Shown here piece after piece: positions 42,714 through 54,243 of a DNA stretch of 54,954 nt (within the stretch, counting starts at the first letter, position 1; the number at the start of each line of letters is the position of its first letter). Position numbers and translations under genes: made by a program. Under the pieces are notes generated by a model, which saw nothing but the letters and a program-made list of their open reading frames with translations, did no database searches and was not told the DNA's origin. The stretch comes from Chlamydiota bacterium (GTDB lineage: Bacteria > Chlamydiota > Chlamydiia > Chlamydiales > Parachlamydiaceae), in contig JABDDC010000001.1 in assembly GCA_013287815.1 (NCBI GenBank), positions 1 through 54,954 on the forward strand. The letters are read 5' to 3'.

Positions 42714-44015
42714 ATGAATAATATGAATAACATTTCAACAGGATCTGACTTTGTTTGGGGTGAAGTTGATGAAGATTATAACAACAAAAATAAAAAGTTT
42801 CTACTACTAGAATCGAGTTCCGATGGTCCTAAATACAAATATATGCACACTCAAGTGTTTAAAGTCGATATCTCCGCTCCAGATTTATTTAGTAAAATTA
42901 AGGGACGTGTGACGAAACCGTCACCATCCGTTAAAATTCTGATTCATTCACTCTATGGTAGAGACCAATTTGTAGATATCAAGATCGATAAATTGAAAGA
43001 AACATTAGGTTTTTCCGAAAAACAGATTAGGGAAGCCTCTAAAATCCCCGGAGGTGTTGAGAAACTTATCAATCTCAAATTAAAAGAAACAACGGCTGAC
43101 AATGAAAAAAAAATTAAAGAATATGAAATTCACGATGATGCATTGGATTTATATGTTAAAGTTTTTAGTTATCACCCTGATGATACGGACAAGCCTACCG
43201 ATCAGCTGATCACTGACATAAAAGAAAAACTAGAAAAGCCGGCATCAGGACACACACCGGATATAAACAGAAAGAGAATGAGTAGATTAAATGCCGAAGC
43301 TGACAATTTAGAAATAAAATATGAAAAATTCATCAATAAATACTATCCTCCACCTCCGATATCATATCAAAAATCCTTTCGAGAACCACGAGGGAAACAA
43401 AATTTGATATTTGTCGGGTTTAATGTGCCTTATAGCCACAATGAAGCCGACAGAAAAATTACAAAATATAAAGAGTCAAATACCAAGGGGCTTACATTGA
43501 ACGAAGTTAACAAAGATGCTACACAGGATAATATAACAAAATTTTTACAAAGCGTAATCATCGATTATGTCTCAAAAAAATGTGCTGAGAAAAATATGAT
43601 TATTCCTGAGGAAGGGAAAGAATTAATGATGAATATCATCGAAGAATCATTATCAATTCTAGCTGATCAGGCTCTTAATGGATTGGAAATGACAAGTGAA
43701 ATGTTACATGAAAAGTTAAAAACGACTCTGAAGGAAAAAAACAAGAGTGAGTGGATTGATAAGGAAACTTTTAATACTCTTTTTTCTAAAGAAATCCAGC
43801 GTGGGGAAATTGATTTCGATAACACTCATAAAGAGCAACGGGCAATAAGAAGAATAGAAAAAATAAAAGAAGAAAAAATATTAATCCCCAAAGAGATATC
43901 TGATGATTTTGTTCCTGTCTTTGAAGAAGCTATCGAAAAAGTTACAGACGATCCAGAGCTGCCATTGCTACTAATAAATTTCCTAAACCGACTACTTGAA
44001 GACCAGGAGAGATAA
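42714..44015 (+). CDS. AT-rich hypothetical protein
   Basis: 433 residues, Lys/Asn-rich, soluble and charged. Residues about 35-165 show a pattern like the domain of the proline-rich pair ('FVDIKIDKLKETLG', then 'ALDLYVKVF'), but the resemblance is weak. A short proline run (YYPPPPISY) sits near 220 and the C-terminal 180 residues are helical. GAGGCAACC precedes the ATG. Base composition is much lower in GC than the flanking aspartokinase and rpsA, and the gene is bracketed by direct repeats, so it was probably acquired or relocated. Function unknown; host-directed role is only a guess. Confidence 0.7.
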   Translation: MNNMNNISTGSDFVWGEVDEDYNNKNKKFLLLESSSDGPKYKYMHTQVFKVDISAPDLFSKIKGRVTKPSPSVKILIHSLYGRDQFVDIKIDKLKETLGFSEKQIREASKIPGGVEKLINLKLKETTADNEKKIKEYEIHDDALDLYVKVFSYHPDDTDKPTDQLITDIKEKLEKPASGHTPDINRKRMSRLNAEADNLEIKYEKFINKYYPPPPISYQKSFREPRGKQNLIFVGFNVPYSHNEADRKITKYKESNTKGLTLNEVNKDATQDNITKFLQSVIIDYVSKKCAEKNMIIPEEGKELMMNIIEESLSILADQALNGLEMTSEMLHEKLKTTLKEKNKSEWIDKETFNTLFSKEIQRGEIDFDNTHKEQRAIRRIEKIKEEKILIPKEISDDFVPVFEEAIEKVTDDPELPLLLINFLNRLLEDQER

Positions 44016-44016
44016 T

Positions 44017-44098
44017 CCTAGAAACGGCGATTGGAAGGGGGTGCCAGATGCAATCTTTTGATTCATAACGCGTTGAGGCAACGGGGAGCTTACCCGTT
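44017..44098. repeat. 82-bp direct repeat, right copy
   Basis: Begins 1 bp after the stop codon of the gene at 42714. After it, 44099-44314 holds small hairpins (AGCCCCCTTCGGGGCT at 44186-44201) and the rpsA leader. Confidence 0.8.
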
Positions 44099-44314
44099 CT
44101 GGGCGTAACCGCGGCAACGGTTTAAGACATCAGTTGTGGGTAAATGGTAGCCCTAGTGGTTACACACTATGGGCTTTACACAAACAGCCCCCTTCGGGGC
44201 TTATCTCGGGCTTTGAACCTATTCCGAATTTCAGGTTAAATATTTATTCTATTGCAAATTTTCTCCGGCTTCTGCTATGTTGTTACCATTATAGAAAACA
44301 GGAGAAACCCTTAA

Positions 44315-46066
44315 ATGTCTAAAAACCCCCAACACAACTGGAATGAGAGCAATATCGTTGACGATGTGCAATTCCAGGAACACGATGCTGAACTCTTTAA
44401 AAACCTTTTGTCAAGCTCTGAAGCGTCTACCCCGGTAGAGCGCAGCGCGTCGATGATCCCCGGCACCATACTTAAGGGTCGTATCGTCGAGATCACCAAA
44501 GACCATGTCGTCGTTGATGTGGGACTAAAATCAGAAGGCTTGATTCCTATTGAAGAATTTTCCGATCCATCACAAGTCGCCCTTGATGCAGAAGTTGAAG
44601 TACTTCTGGACCAAGCTGAAGATGACCATGGACAAATTGTGCTGTCGCGTGAAAAAGCTGAGCGGCTCCGTCAATGGGAATACATTCTGCAGCATTGTGA
44701 AGAGGGTTCTATTGTTAAGGGTAAAGTCATCCGCAAGGTTAAAGGCGGCTTGATGGTCGATATCGGGATGGAAGCCTTCCTGCCTGGTTCACAGATTGAC
44801 AACAAGCGCATCAAGAACCTTGACGAATATCTCTACAAGACTTACGAATTCAAGATACTTAAGATCAATATCGACCGCAAGAACGTCGTCGTATCGCGCC
44901 GTGAACTGCTCGAAGCCGAAAGAATTTCCAAGAAAGCCGAAGTCCTTGAACATATTCAGCCCGGAGATATCCGTGACGGTATAGTCAAGAACATTACAGA
45001 TTTCGGTGTCTTCCTCGACCTCGACGGCATCGATGGCTTGCTCCATATTACAGACATGACTTGGAAGCGTATCAAGCATCCTTCTGAAATGGTTCACCTT
45101 GGCGAAAAACTTGAAGTGATGATCTTGAGCATCGATAAGGACAAAGGACGCGTCGCATTAGGCCTGAAGCAGAAAGAGAAAAATCCATGGGATCAGATCG
45201 AGATGAAATATCCCCCTGGAACACGCGTCCATGGCAAGATTGTCAACCTGCTCCCCTACGGCGCATTCATTGAGATCGAACCTGGTATAGAAGGACTCAT
45301 CCACGTCTCTGAGATGTCTTGGGTAAAGAATATCACAGACCCTAGCGAAGTCGTTAAAAAAGGCGATGATGTCGAAGCAATCGTCCTTTCTGTCCAGAAA
45401 GAGGAAGGTAAAATTTCTTTGGGTATCAAGCAGACAGAGCACAATCCTTGGGATGATGTAGAGAAAAAATATCCTGTCGGCAGCAGCGTCAAAGCTGAAA
45501 TCCGCACATTGACCAACTACGGCGCTTTCGTCGAGCTGGAGCCAGGTGTTGAAGGACTTATCCATATCTCTGATTTAAGCTGGATCAAGAAAGTCTCCCA
45601 CCCATCGGAAGTGCTCCATAAGGGCGATGTAGTCGATGCAGTTATTTTGTCTGTTGACAAAGAAAGTAAGAAGATTACACTCGGAGTTAAGCAGTTAAGT
45701 ACCAATCCATGGGAATCTATTGAGAGGACAATGCCTGTTGGCAGCCTTGTAAAAGGTAAAGTGACTAAGATCACCGCTTTTGGAGCCTTTGTTGAATTAG
45801 ACAATGGTGTCGAAGGGCTCATTCATGTCACAGAGCTCTCAGACCAAGCCTTTGGCAAGGTTGAAGACGTAGTGGCTAAAGGCGACGATGTCACCGCTAA
45901 GGTTATTAAATTAGATCCGGAACATAAGAAAATCGCGCTGTCAATCAAAGAATATTTGATCGATCAGAATCAGGAAAACCGCGATGATATCGTTGTCACC
46001 CCCGCCAAGAAGAAAAAGAAAAAGGATGGGGAACACGAGGAATCTAAGGAAGAATCCGAAGAATAA
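44315..46066 (+). CDS. rpsA: 30S ribosomal protein S1
   Basis: 583 residues. Six S1/OB domains are visible, the last four each with the 'G.V..I...GAF(V/I)E(L/I)..G.EGLIH(V/I)S' motif ('[20 protein letters not shown]', '[20 protein letters not shown]' and so on). The first two are the divergent ribosome-binding pair. A Lys-rich then acidic tail ('[16 protein letters not shown]') ends it. It recruits mRNA to the 30S subunit. GGAGAAACCC precedes the ATG. First gene of the rpsA-nusA-infB-rbfA-truB-ribF order known from Chlamydia. Confidence 0.97.
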   Translation: MSKNPQHNWNESNIVDDVQFQEHDAELFKNLLSSSEASTPVERSASMIPGTILKGRIVEITKDHVVVDVGLKSEGLIPIEEFSDPSQVALDAEVEVLLDQAEDDHGQIVLSREKAERLRQWEYILQHCEEGSIVKGKVIRKVKGGLMVDIGMEAFLPGSQIDNKRIKNLDEYLYKTYEFKILKINIDRKNVVVSRRELLEAERISKKAEVLEHIQPGDIRDGIVKNITDFGVFLDLDGIDGLLHITDMTWKRIKHPSEMVHLGEKLEVMILSIDKDKGRVALGLKQKEKNPWDQIEMKYPPGTRVHGKIVNLLPYGAFIEIEPGIEGLIHVSEMSWVKNITDPSEVVKKGDDVEAIVLSVQKEEGKISLGIKQTEHNPWDDVEKKYPVGSSVKAEIRTLTNYGAFVELEPGVEGLIHISDLSWIKKVSHPSEVLHKGDVVDAVILSVDKESKKITLGVKQLSTNPWESIERTMPVGSLVKGKVTKITAFGAFVELDNGVEGLIHVTELSDQAFGKVEDVVAKGDDVTAKVIKLDPEHKKIALSIKEYLIDQNQENRDDIVVTPAKKKKKKDGEHEESKEESEE

Positions 46067-46156
46067 TTCGGTATTCGGAATTCGGGAAAAAATCGGAATT
46101 TGAATATTCGGTTTTAATATTTTTTGAATTCCGAATCCCGAATTTCGAATTAATAG

Positions 46157-46183
46157 AACCTCCTATGTGGAGGTTTTGTTTTA
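46157..46183 (+). terminator. Hairpin between rpsA and nusA
   Basis: AACCTCC/GGAGGTT around TATGT followed by TTGTTTTAT. Upstream, 46067-46150 carries several copies of ATTCGG/CCGAAT arranged as an inverted repeat. Transcription may be partly terminated here, with a separate start before nusA. Confidence 0.6.
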
Positions 46184-46230
46184 TATAAAATATAGAAAAT
46201 AAAGTTAAAGTCCAGAAATCGAGGCAAAGC

Positions 46231-47505
46231 ATGAACAAAGATCTTATCGCAATCTTTGAATATTTAGAGAAAGAAAAAGGGATCAAGCGCGAGCTTGTCA
46301 TTAGCGCCATTGAAGAGTCGTTGCAGGCGGCAGCCCGTAAGAGTGTTTCAGGCGCCTCCAATGTCAGGGTGAGTATCCATCCCAAGACAGGAAACATAGA
46401 AGCTTTTTGCGAAAAAGAGATTGTCGATGAAGTCGAAGTCCCTTCTCAAGAAATATCACTTGAAACGGCACGTGAAATCGATCCTGACTGTGAAATCGGT
46501 CAATTCATCGACGTTGTTGTGACGCCAAAAGATTTTGGACGTATAGCCGCGCAGAAAGCCCGCCAGATTATCACGCAAAAACTGCGCGGAGCTGAACGGG
46601 ACGTGATCTATGAAGAATATCGACACCGTGTCAACGAACTCATCTCCGGCACTGTAAAGCGCTTTGTCAAAGGATCTAACCTTTTGATTGACCTTGGCAA
46701 GGTTGAAGCAATCATGCCTACCCGTGAATATCCGAAAACCGAAAAATTCCAGATCGGCGAAAAAGTTTTAGCGTTGCTACTGGAAGTTAAAGATACAGAA
46801 AATGGCGGAGCGGAAGTCATCCTATCGCGCAGCAGCCCTGAGTTCGTCCGTCAGTTATTCATTCAGGAAGTACCTGAAGTGAGCGATGGGACTATCCTCA
46901 TTGACAAGATTGTCCGCGATGCGGGCTATAGGAGCAAGCTGACAGTCCGGTCTACAGATCCTAAAGTGGATCCTGTCGGTGCCTGCGTAGGGATGAGAGG
47001 AAACCGTGTTAAAAACATCGTCAGGGAATTGAATAATGAAAAAATAGACATTATTCCCTTCTCCACTGACCCGATCGAGTTATTGCAAAACGCATTGCAT
47101 CCTATTGAAATCCGCAAGATCAATTTGAATGATGAAGACAAAGTCATTTCAATCGTCGTTGAAGATGATGATTTTGCCGCTGTCATTGGTAAGAAAGGGA
47201 TGAATGCCCGTCTGAATAGCCGTTTAACCGGATACGATTTAGAAGTTCAACGCATGACCGATTATAACCGCTCAATGGAAATCCAGAGAAATGAATTAGC
47301 TGAGACGGATGATCCAACGCTCGATGAGCCGATCGCCTCTATTGAAGGCGTCAACAGTTTAATCTTTGACCATTTAGCTGCAGAAGGTTATAATACTCTC
47401 CGATCACTGCTTAAAGCAACACCAGCTCAATTAGCAAAAATACCTGGCATAAGCATTGATATGGCAGATAAAATTTTAGACCAAATTAGAAAACAGAGGG
47501 CATAG
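46231..47505 (+). CDS. nusA: Transcription termination/antitermination protein NusA
   Basis: 424 residues. N-terminal RNAP-binding domain (1-125), S1 domain ('[20 protein letters not shown]'), KH1/KH2 ('[20 protein letters not shown]', '[15 protein letters not shown]') and a C-terminal helix-hairpin-helix ('[16 protein letters not shown]'). It lacks the two long acidic repeats of enterobacterial NusA, as in chlamydial forms. GAGGCAAAGC precedes the ATG; infB follows in 4 bp. Confidence 0.97.
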   Translation: MNKDLIAIFEYLEKEKGIKRELVISAIEESLQAAARKSVSGASNVRVSIHPKTGNIEAFCEKEIVDEVEVPSQEISLETAREIDPDCEIGQFIDVVVTPKDFGRIAAQKARQIITQKLRGAERDVIYEEYRHRVNELISGTVKRFVKGSNLLIDLGKVEAIMPTREYPKTEKFQIGEKVLALLLEVKDTENGGAEVILSRSSPEFVRQLFIQEVPEVSDGTILIDKIVRDAGYRSKLTVRSTDPKVDPVGACVGMRGNRVKNIVRELNNEKIDIIPFSTDPIELLQNALHPIEIRKINLNDEDKVISIVVEDDDFAAVIGKKGMNARLNSRLTGYDLEVQRMTDYNRSMEIQRNELAETDDPTLDEPIASIEGVNSLIFDHLAAEGYNTLRSLLKATPAQLAKIPGISIDMADKILDQIRKQRA

Positions 47506-47509
47506 AGCT

Positions 47510-50155
47510 TTGGCCAAACATCTTAAGTTAAATATTAAAAACACTCAGATTGCTCAAGCAATCAATCTCGGTGATCTCAAAAGCAAGCTTGCGAAGAAAA
47601 AGGAAGAAGAAGCTTCTATAAAGGAAATTAAAGCTCCTGCCAAAACTGATCCAATGCCAGCTAAAGCCAAGGAAACTGAACAGCCTAAAGAAGAAGCTCC
47701 ACGTATCCGTGCCCGCTCGAAATCAGCCTTTGCCGAATCAGTTACTGAAGCTCTACCTAAAGAAGAGCATGAGGTCGTCCCTGTTCAAGAAGAAAAGGCA
47801 GGTCCAATTTTTGCGGAAGAACTTGAGGAACCCCGCGCTAAAACTAGCGCTGAAATCAGACAAGAGATTTTTGGCGAAGAGAAACCCGCTGTCGCTGAAA
47901 AAGAAACAGTGTTCACCAATGCGGATATTCCTAGGGCTCCCGAGAGAGAATTCAAACGTTTTGAACGTCAAAAAGAGATACTTCCTCCCTTACCAAAACG
48001 TGAACCCCAAGAAAAATTGGGTCCGACCGGACGCCATATCAAAGATTTCATCAAGCCTAAGCCAATGACTACGCCTCCTAAACGAGAGGTTAAGGTAGAA
48101 ACCAAAGCAGTTCCAAACCGTGATGAAGCGATAATCAAAGCCAAGCCACGGGCTGAAGGTCCTTTAAAAGAGGCAGCCGAAGCTGAAGGGCGTGCCAAAG
48201 CCGCTAAGTTTAAAGAATTCCGCGATATCAAACCGACCCGCAAAATCGAGCCAGGGCAGCGCCAATTCGATGCCAGAGACAGGCACGGACTGCGTGCAGG
48301 TGAAGAAGAGCATTATCGCAAAAGGAAAAGTAAGCAGCATAAAGCTCAATTTGAAGATACGACCATCCGTCCGACTACACTAAATGTCCGTATCCCGATT
48401 TCTATTAAAGACCTGGCATCTGAAATGAAACTAAAGGCTTCCCAGCTGATCAGTAAGCTGTTCCTGCAAGGGATGGTCCTGACGTTGAATGATATTTTAG
48501 AAGATGTAACAATCATCCAACTGCTTGGGAATGAGTTTGGCTGCGAAATCGGTATCGATTCAGCAGAAGAACAAAGAATACAAATCACCGACAAAACAAT
48601 CAAAGAAGAGCTGCAACAGACTTCTATTGAAAATCTAATCATCAGGCCCCCTGTTGTTGCCTTTATGGGCCACGTCGACCATGGTAAAACAAGCCTGATC
48701 GATGCAATCCGTAAGAGCAATCGCGCTGCGGGCGAAGCTGGAGCCATTACCCAGCACATCGGTGCATTTCGCTGCAGTACAGCTGTAGGCGATATAGCTA
48801 TCCTGGACACTCCGGGTCACGAAGCCTTCTCAGCGATGAGGGCACGTGGTGCTGACGTTACCGACATCGTTGTCCTGGTTGTTGCCGGTGATGAAGGAAT
48901 CCGCCAACAAACGATCGAAGCGATCAATCATGCCAAATCTGCCAATGTAACCATCGTTGTTGCCATCAACAAAAGCGATAAGCCAAACTTCAATGCAGAT
49001 AACGTCTACCGCCAGCTGTCCGAAATCGAACTTCTGCCTGAAGTTTGGGGCGGACAGACTATCACCGTCAACTGCTCTGCTGTGACCGGCGAAGGAATAC
49101 CGCAATTACTCGAAATGCTTGCCCTTCAAGCTGAAGTCTTGGAGCTGCGCGCTAATCCAGGCTCAAGAGCACGAGGCTCCGTCCTTGAATCAGAAATGCA
49201 TAAGGGAATGGGCTCTGTAGCTACGGTCTTAGTCCAGAACGGGACTCTTAAGCGTGGTGATGCGGTCGTTTTCGGCAGCCACTGGGGTCGTATCAAAACA
49301 ATGCATGATGAACACCGCCACGAGCTGAACGAAGCTGGCCCATCTACACCAGTGGAGATCACCGGTCTTTCAGGCCTCCCGCAAGCCGGCGAAGAGTTCA
49401 TCGTAGTCAAGAGCGAGAAAGAAGCGCGTGAAATTGCAGGAGCAAGGTCTGAAGGAGTTCGTCAGTCCAGCTTAGTCCTGCAGCAAAAGAAAAAGGCGAC
49501 CGCTGAAAACGTCTTCCAGATGCACACTGATGCTGTAGGAAAGAAAACACTTAATGTCATTCTTCGTGCCGACGTACAAGGCTCTCTGGAAGCAATCAAA
49601 GCCGCACTAATGAAAATTGAGTCTACAAAAGCTGACTTGAATGTTATCTACAGCGGTGTCGGTGAAATCACAGAATCCGATGCGCAGCTAGCTGCTGCCT
49701 CCAAGGCTGTCATTATTGGATTCCACACGCAGATTGAAAGTCATGCCGAACCACTCATCAAACAGCTCGGCGTCACCGTTAGAATGCACAACATCATTTA
49801 CCATGCTGTAGACGATGCGACAGTGTTGATGGCTGGGCTTCTTGAAAAGATAGCTATCGAGACTGAAAAAGGAAAGGCGATTGTCAAGGCGACGTTCAAA
49901 TCTTCGCATACCGGTATCATTGCCGGATGCCAAGTCATCGAAGGAACTATCGCACGCAGCAACAACGTACGCATCAGACGCGACAAATTAGTTATTTGGA
50001 AAGGCTCTATTTCATCGCTCAAGCGAGTCAAAGAAGATGTCCGCGAAGTTGTCAAAGGAACCGAATGCGGTATCCTTCTGAGGGACTACAGCGAAATGCT
50101 GCCCGATGACGTCATTGAGGCATACGAAATCAGCTACATCTCACAAGAACTGTAA
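47510..50155 (+). CDS. infB: Translation initiation factor IF-2
   Basis: 881 residues, TTG start 4 bp after nusA. A long charged N-terminal extension (about 1-300, Lys/Glu/Pro) precedes the GTPase: '[14 protein letters not shown]' (G1), '[20 protein letters not shown]' (G3), 'AINKSDKP' (G4). The C-terminal beta-barrel and fMet-tRNA-binding domain end at 'EISYISQEL'. It delivers initiator tRNA to the ribosome. Confidence 0.97.
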   Translation: MAKHLKLNIKNTQIAQAINLGDLKSKLAKKKEEEASIKEIKAPAKTDPMPAKAKETEQPKEEAPRIRARSKSAFAESVTEALPKEEHEVVPVQEEKAGPIFAEELEEPRAKTSAEIRQEIFGEEKPAVAEKETVFTNADIPRAPEREFKRFERQKEILPPLPKREPQEKLGPTGRHIKDFIKPKPMTTPPKREVKVETKAVPNRDEAIIKAKPRAEGPLKEAAEAEGRAKAAKFKEFRDIKPTRKIEPGQRQFDARDRHGLRAGEEEHYRKRKSKQHKAQFEDTTIRPTTLNVRIPISIKDLASEMKLKASQLISKLFLQGMVLTLNDILEDVTIIQLLGNEFGCEIGIDSAEEQRIQITDKTIKEELQQTSIENLIIRPPVVAFMGHVDHGKTSLIDAIRKSNRAAGEAGAITQHIGAFRCSTAVGDIAILDTPGHEAFSAMRARGADVTDIVVLVVAGDEGIRQQTIEAINHAKSANVTIVVAINKSDKPNFNADNVYRQLSEIELLPEVWGGQTITVNCSAVTGEGIPQLLEMLALQAEVLELRANPGSRARGSVLESEMHKGMGSVATVLVQNGTLKRGDAVVFGSHWGRIKTMHDEHRHELNEAGPSTPVEITGLSGLPQAGEEFIVVKSEKEAREIAGARSEGVRQSSLVLQQKKKATAENVFQMHTDAVGKKTLNVILRADVQGSLEAIKAALMKIESTKADLNVIYSGVGEITESDAQLAAASKAVIIGFHTQIESHAEPLIKQLGVTVRMHNIIYHAVDDATVLMAGLLEKIAIETEKGKAIVKATFKSSHTGIIAGCQVIEGTIARSNNVRIRRDKLVIWKGSISSLKRVKEDVREVVKGTECGILLRDYSEMLPDDVIEAYEISYISQEL

Positions 50156-50165
50156 GGATTTCACC

Positions 50166-50552
50166 ATGGAAAGGACAGATAGACTTAATTCCCTACTCAA
50201 AGAAGTGATTTCTGAAGTAATCAGACGCGAAGTGCGCAATCCGCACGTCAACGAGTTGTTCACTGTCACCCGCGTTCAAATCTCGAAAGACTTGCGTCAC
50301 GCCAAAGTGTTCGTCAGCGTCATCGGTGATGCCCAGCAAAAGGAAGAAACACTGAAAGCACTCCAGTCTGCTGCAGGATTCATTGCCGTGAACTCCTCTC
50401 AAAAGGTGGTTATGCGCTACTTTCCTGAGCTGAAATTCAAACTCGATGACAGCGTGGACAAGCACATGAGAATTGAAGAATTACTCGGTAAAATCAGCGA
50501 AGAGCGCAAATCGCGCAAGGATGATATTGACTCTTCCGCGGAGGATACGTGA
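50166..50552 (+). CDS. rbfA: Ribosome-binding factor A
   Basis: 128 residues from the ATG at 50166 (AAGGATTTCACC before it; the upstream in-frame start overlaps infB). 'RLNSLLKEVISEVIRREV', 'FTVTRVQISKDLRHAKVFVSV' and 'LKFKLDDSVDKHMRIEELL' are the RbfA KH-like domain. Assists 16S maturation of the 30S subunit. Its TGA overlaps the truB GTG. Confidence 0.95.
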   Translation: MERTDRLNSLLKEVISEVIRREVRNPHVNELFTVTRVQISKDLRHAKVFVSVIGDAQQKEETLKALQSAAGFIAVNSSQKVVMRYFPELKFKLDDSVDKHMRIEELLGKISEERKSRKDDIDSSAEDT

Positions 50553-51301
50553 GCGTCCCCATGCCAGAGAGCATTGCGACAGTTAGCAATAGTGCTACTA
50601 GCTCTTGCAGACATTCAGGTATGGGCACGAATGTGAATTACGAAGGTATTCTTCTTGTCAACAAACCTAAAGGCAAGACATCCTTTAGTCTTGTTCATGA
50701 GCTCAGAAAAATTGTAAAAGTCCAAAAAATCGGTCATGCCGGCACCTTGGACCCTTTTGCTACAGGCGTAATGGTCATGCTGATCGGCAAAAAATACACA
50801 CGCATGTCTGATCAGTTTCTCCACTGCGACAAGGAGTACGAGGCTGAAGTGAAATTCGGCATCGCTACCGATACCTATGACTGCGATGGCAAAGAAACGT
50901 TTAGCTCGGATATCATCCCTACACAAGAACAAATTGAACATGCCCTCAAAGACTTCCAAGGTGATATCGATCAAATACCACCGATGTTCTCTGCAAAAAA
51001 GCGGGGCGGCAAAAAGCTATGCGACCTTGCCCGTGAAGGAAAAACAATTGAGCGTGATCCGATAAAAGTCAACGTAGCCGCCGAACTGTTAAGCTATCAA
51101 TATCCTTACTTGAATCTCCGTATTAAGTGCAGTAAAGGAACCTATGTCCGCAGCATCGGGCATGACCTTGGAATCAAGCTTGGATGCGGTGCTCACCTCT
51201 CTAATTTGACCAGAACACGGAGCGGCACTTTCCTACTCCAGGATTGCGTATCAGGTACCGAATTAAAAGAGATTTGTTATGCATCTCATCTCAAGTATTA
51301 A
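50549..51301 (+). CDS. truB: tRNA pseudouridine(55) synthase
   Basis: 250 residues, GTG start overlapping the rbfA stop (GTGA) with GAGG upstream. 'GILLVNKPKGKTSFSLV', catalytic 'GHAGTLDPFATGVM' and 'CSKGTYVRSIGHDLG' are TruB signatures. The first 28 residues are not conserved, so a later ATG (near 50621) is possible. Overlaps ribF by 23 bp. Confidence 0.95.
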   Translation: MSVPMPESIATVSNSATSSCRHSGMGTNVNYEGILLVNKPKGKTSFSLVHELRKIVKVQKIGHAGTLDPFATGVMVMLIGKKYTRMSDQFLHCDKEYEAEVKFGIATDTYDCDGKETFSSDIIPTQEQIEHALKDFQGDIDQIPPMFSAKKRGGKKLCDLAREGKTIERDPIKVNVAAELLSYQYPYLNLRIKCSKGTYVRSIGHDLGIKLGCGAHLSNLTRTRSGTFLLQDCVSGTELKEICYASHLKY

Positions 51302-52208
51302 AGATTATAAAGTCGATGAAAAACCGACAATACTGACGATTGGGAACTTCGACGGTGTCCATCGCGGCCACATGGCCGTGCTTCAAGCGGCAAAACACTT
51401 TGCCGGCAAGGAAGGACGCATCGTGGTCATCACCTTCAGCAATCATCCCTCAGAAATACTCCGTCCCCAGGAGCCTCCTGTTCTGCGGCTTTGCACACAA
51501 TCGCACAAGATCAATCTCCTTTCTTCCTTCGGTGTCCATACCCTTATCACCATCCCCTTTACCAAATGGCTGGCCAATCATAGTGCTGCCTCCTTTATTG
51601 AGCATATTCGAGAATCAATCCCTTTCACACATCTTGTATTGGGACACGATGCTACGCTTGGAAAGGACAGGCAAGGAAGGCCTGCAACAATGGTGGAACT
51701 TGGAGAACAATGGGGATTTGAAGTCCATTACCTGGAAGAATTCAGGTATGAGGGTCATCCTGTCTCTAGCACGAAGATCAGGCACCTCATTCAACATGGA
51801 GACCTCCATAAAGTCGAGAATTTTCTCGGGCGACCCTACTCGATCTATTCATTAGTCACTCCCGGTGAGCAAATGGGCAAGGCTCATGGACTTCCCCCAA
51901 CAGCCAATATCGACGTCACTGAACTATGTCTACCTCCGCTTGGCGTTTATGCTGTCCAGCTCGTAAAAGGCCGTCAAAAATTCAGAGGCATCGCAAACCT
52001 TGGTGCTGCTCCAACGATGCATGTAAACCGCGAAGTGCAGCTCGAGGTGCACCTGTTCGATTTTAACCAAAACCTCTACAATGAAAATGTCGAAGTGATT
52101 TTCCAACAGTTTATCCGTCCAGAAATGATATTCAGTTCCATCGCTGCCCTTAAAGACCAGATCACTCTTGACATTGACAACGCAAAAAATCCGTTACTCG
52201 ACGTGTAG
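51279..52208 (+). CDS. ribF: Bifunctional riboflavin kinase/FAD synthetase
   Basis: 309 residues. FMN adenylyltransferase domain with 'LTIGNFDGVHRGHMAVLQAA' and 'HLVLGHDATLGKDRQG'; 'GHPVSSTKIRHLIQHGDL' closes it. Riboflavin kinase domain from about 185: 'YAVQLVKGRQKFRGIANLG' then 'APTM'. Makes FMN and FAD. Last gene of the translation operon. Confidence 0.95.
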   Translation: MHLISSIKDYKVDEKPTILTIGNFDGVHRGHMAVLQAAKHFAGKEGRIVVITFSNHPSEILRPQEPPVLRLCTQSHKINLLSSFGVHTLITIPFTKWLANHSAASFIEHIRESIPFTHLVLGHDATLGKDRQGRPATMVELGEQWGFEVHYLEEFRYEGHPVSSTKIRHLIQHGDLHKVENFLGRPYSIYSLVTPGEQMGKAHGLPPTANIDVTELCLPPLGVYAVQLVKGRQKFRGIANLGAAPTMHVNREVQLEVHLFDFNQNLYNENVEVIFQQFIRPEMIFSSIAALKDQITLDIDNAKNPLLDV

Positions 52209-52308
52209 ACCGCGTCAGGGGCTACGTTATACCTCTCTCTAATTTTATCCTTTCCTATTTTTCTTTAAATCATATAGTCTTTTGATATTCAATTATTTAG
52301 GATCAAAG

Positions 52309-54228
52309 ATGAGTAACATTAAAGTCGAGTATAGCCAATTGCCAGTATTTCTAGATGGGATAACCCCTGAAATTGGCTATTTTGGCGGCCGCCGCTTCAA
52401 AGTAGTAACTGGTAGATCGCTTACCTTTAGAGAACTCATTGAAACAATCAAATCATCAATAATTGAACCAAAAATCCCCCTACTTGTTATTTCCAAACTC
52501 AGAAAACTGGATAAAAACGCTTATAATAAATGCTGGTTGATTCAACGTATATTAACTTTCATCTGGGATTTCTTTGAAAATAGAGGCTTTGATAAAGAAA
52601 AGGAAATCCGTTTAAAAACCCCGAAAAATTTACTTCAACAGGACCAGAATTATTTATTTAATCTAATACAAGATCCTCTAAATACAGAAGGAATTAAGGA
52701 ATTCAATGATGAGTTTGCAAATTTTGAGAAATTAGCAGGTCAAACCTGGACTGCCCAAGATTTTAACTTCGAAACTTTCGTATATGCTCTGTGTCATTAT
52801 TTCGAAACAAAATTCTCTCAAGATGAATTGATACTGGGCCTTACATCTTTAAGTCAGCAATTCACTCATCAAGGACTAAAGGATGTGATAGCTAAGTGGG
52901 TCAAAGAAATAAAACCACTAAACATCAAAGAAATAGAAAGAAAGGAAAAACTTAAAGCTGCGAAATCGAAATTAGAAGAAACTGAGAAAAAAAAGGAAGA
53001 AATAGAAAAACAAATTGATTTGTCTTCTCAGGAGGGTGTGGAAATATGGAACTCACTAGTTAGAGCTTCGAGAAATAGGAAAGAATACTTATCACTAGAA
53101 AGTACCCGTGCATCGGCAAAAGGAAAACGTGAGGCAGCAAATGCGATAAAAGGATATGATGCTCAATGGCGCGATAAGTCAGAGTGCATCTGCTGGGTAG
53201 GAGGAATAGAAAGACAGAAATATAGTCAAGGTCTTATAGAAAAAGTCCTTGAAGAGATTGAGTGGAATCCCATTATGATCGCAAAAATCATAAAAGAGGC
53301 CGGCTTGGGTTCGTGGATATCAGCCCTTCCAATGAATATCATTTTGAATGTTGTCCAGGAAAAGAAAAGTGATGCTGTACCTCTAGTGCTCGCTTACTTA
53401 TACCTTTTAAATTGCAATATTCGATGCATCAAAGATTTATATATTGATCATCTTGATGCAGTAAAGATTGAAGTAAATAAAATCCTCTCAGGATTTTGTG
53501 AAATGACGAATTTGCCCGGTATACCGCATTTTAAAGATCGGTTAACACTAATTTCCTGCTCTTTAATTCAATCTACACCAATTCAAAATGAATCAGTAAA
53601 AGCAATCGACAACGAACTATCCAAAGTGTCTTTTTTGACTATAGCAACTTATTATCCTAAAGCCATGGCAGTAGCGATTGCCACGAGTTTAAATGAATCG
53701 CTAGAAAATACATTTAATATGCTTACAATCACATCTAAAAGCGTTAAGGACTTTCATAAGAGCTTTGAAATAGCCTTTTTTATGCCTAATCAACTCGTTG
53801 GGTTGATGGCAAAAGATAAAAGGATTGGATTTGAAAATGAACTAGCAAATGAGTTGAAAAATAAAGATTTATTTGGTTTCATGTGTCGTAAAGTCGAAAA
53901 TTTCTATATTGAATCTTCAAAAGCGGGAATTACCAAATCCAGATATCCATTTGCTTCAAGGTCACTAAAATTAATGAATACTTCTTATTTGATTGATAAG
54001 CCTAAAGCCCCCATACTCATTAAGTCTACAATTGCCCTATTCGATAACTGCACCCTTCCATTTTTTGTTTCCAAGGTATTCACGGAAAGCTTAGCAGAAA
54101 TAGTACTCAATATCTTTGGAAGACAAAAGCTCCTTCGCTGCCAATCCATAGCACCCGCCATGGAAGCAAAACTCAAAGCCATCTTTGCCGCCCTCAATCC
54201 AGAGCAACGTAAAAAATATTTTCCTTGA
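52309..54228 (+). CDS. Large hypothetical protein with central coiled coil
   Basis: 639 residues from the ATG at 52309 (TAGGATC before it; the 52282 start has none). A globular N-terminus, a Lys/Glu coiled coil at about 215-245 ('AAKSKLEETEKKKEEIEKQI'), then a helical domain. No signal peptide, membrane segment or enzyme motif recognised. AT-rich like the gene at 42714. It is followed within 16 bp by the tandem repeat block, which probably ends the locus. Confidence 0.65.
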   Translation: MSNIKVEYSQLPVFLDGITPEIGYFGGRRFKVVTGRSLTFRELIETIKSSIIEPKIPLLVISKLRKLDKNAYNKCWLIQRILTFIWDFFENRGFDKEKEIRLKTPKNLLQQDQNYLFNLIQDPLNTEGIKEFNDEFANFEKLAGQTWTAQDFNFETFVYALCHYFETKFSQDELILGLTSLSQQFTHQGLKDVIAKWVKEIKPLNIKEIERKEKLKAAKSKLEETEKKKEEIEKQIDLSSQEGVEIWNSLVRASRNRKEYLSLESTRASAKGKREAANAIKGYDAQWRDKSECICWVGGIERQKYSQGLIEKVLEEIEWNPIMIAKIIKEAGLGSWISALPMNIILNVVQEKKSDAVPLVLAYLYLLNCNIRCIKDLYIDHLDAVKIEVNKILSGFCEMTNLPGIPHFKDRLTLISCSLIQSTPIQNESVKAIDNELSKVSFLTIATYYPKAMAVAIATSLNESLENTFNMLTITSKSVKDFHKSFEIAFFMPNQLVGLMAKDKRIGFENELANELKNKDLFGFMCRKVENFYIESSKAGITKSRYPFASRSLKLMNTSYLIDKPKAPILIKSTIALFDNCTLPFFVSKVFTESLAEIVLNIFGRQKLLRCQSIAPAMEAKLKAIFAALNPEQRKKYFP

Positions 54229-54243
54229 AGACGATAACATATT

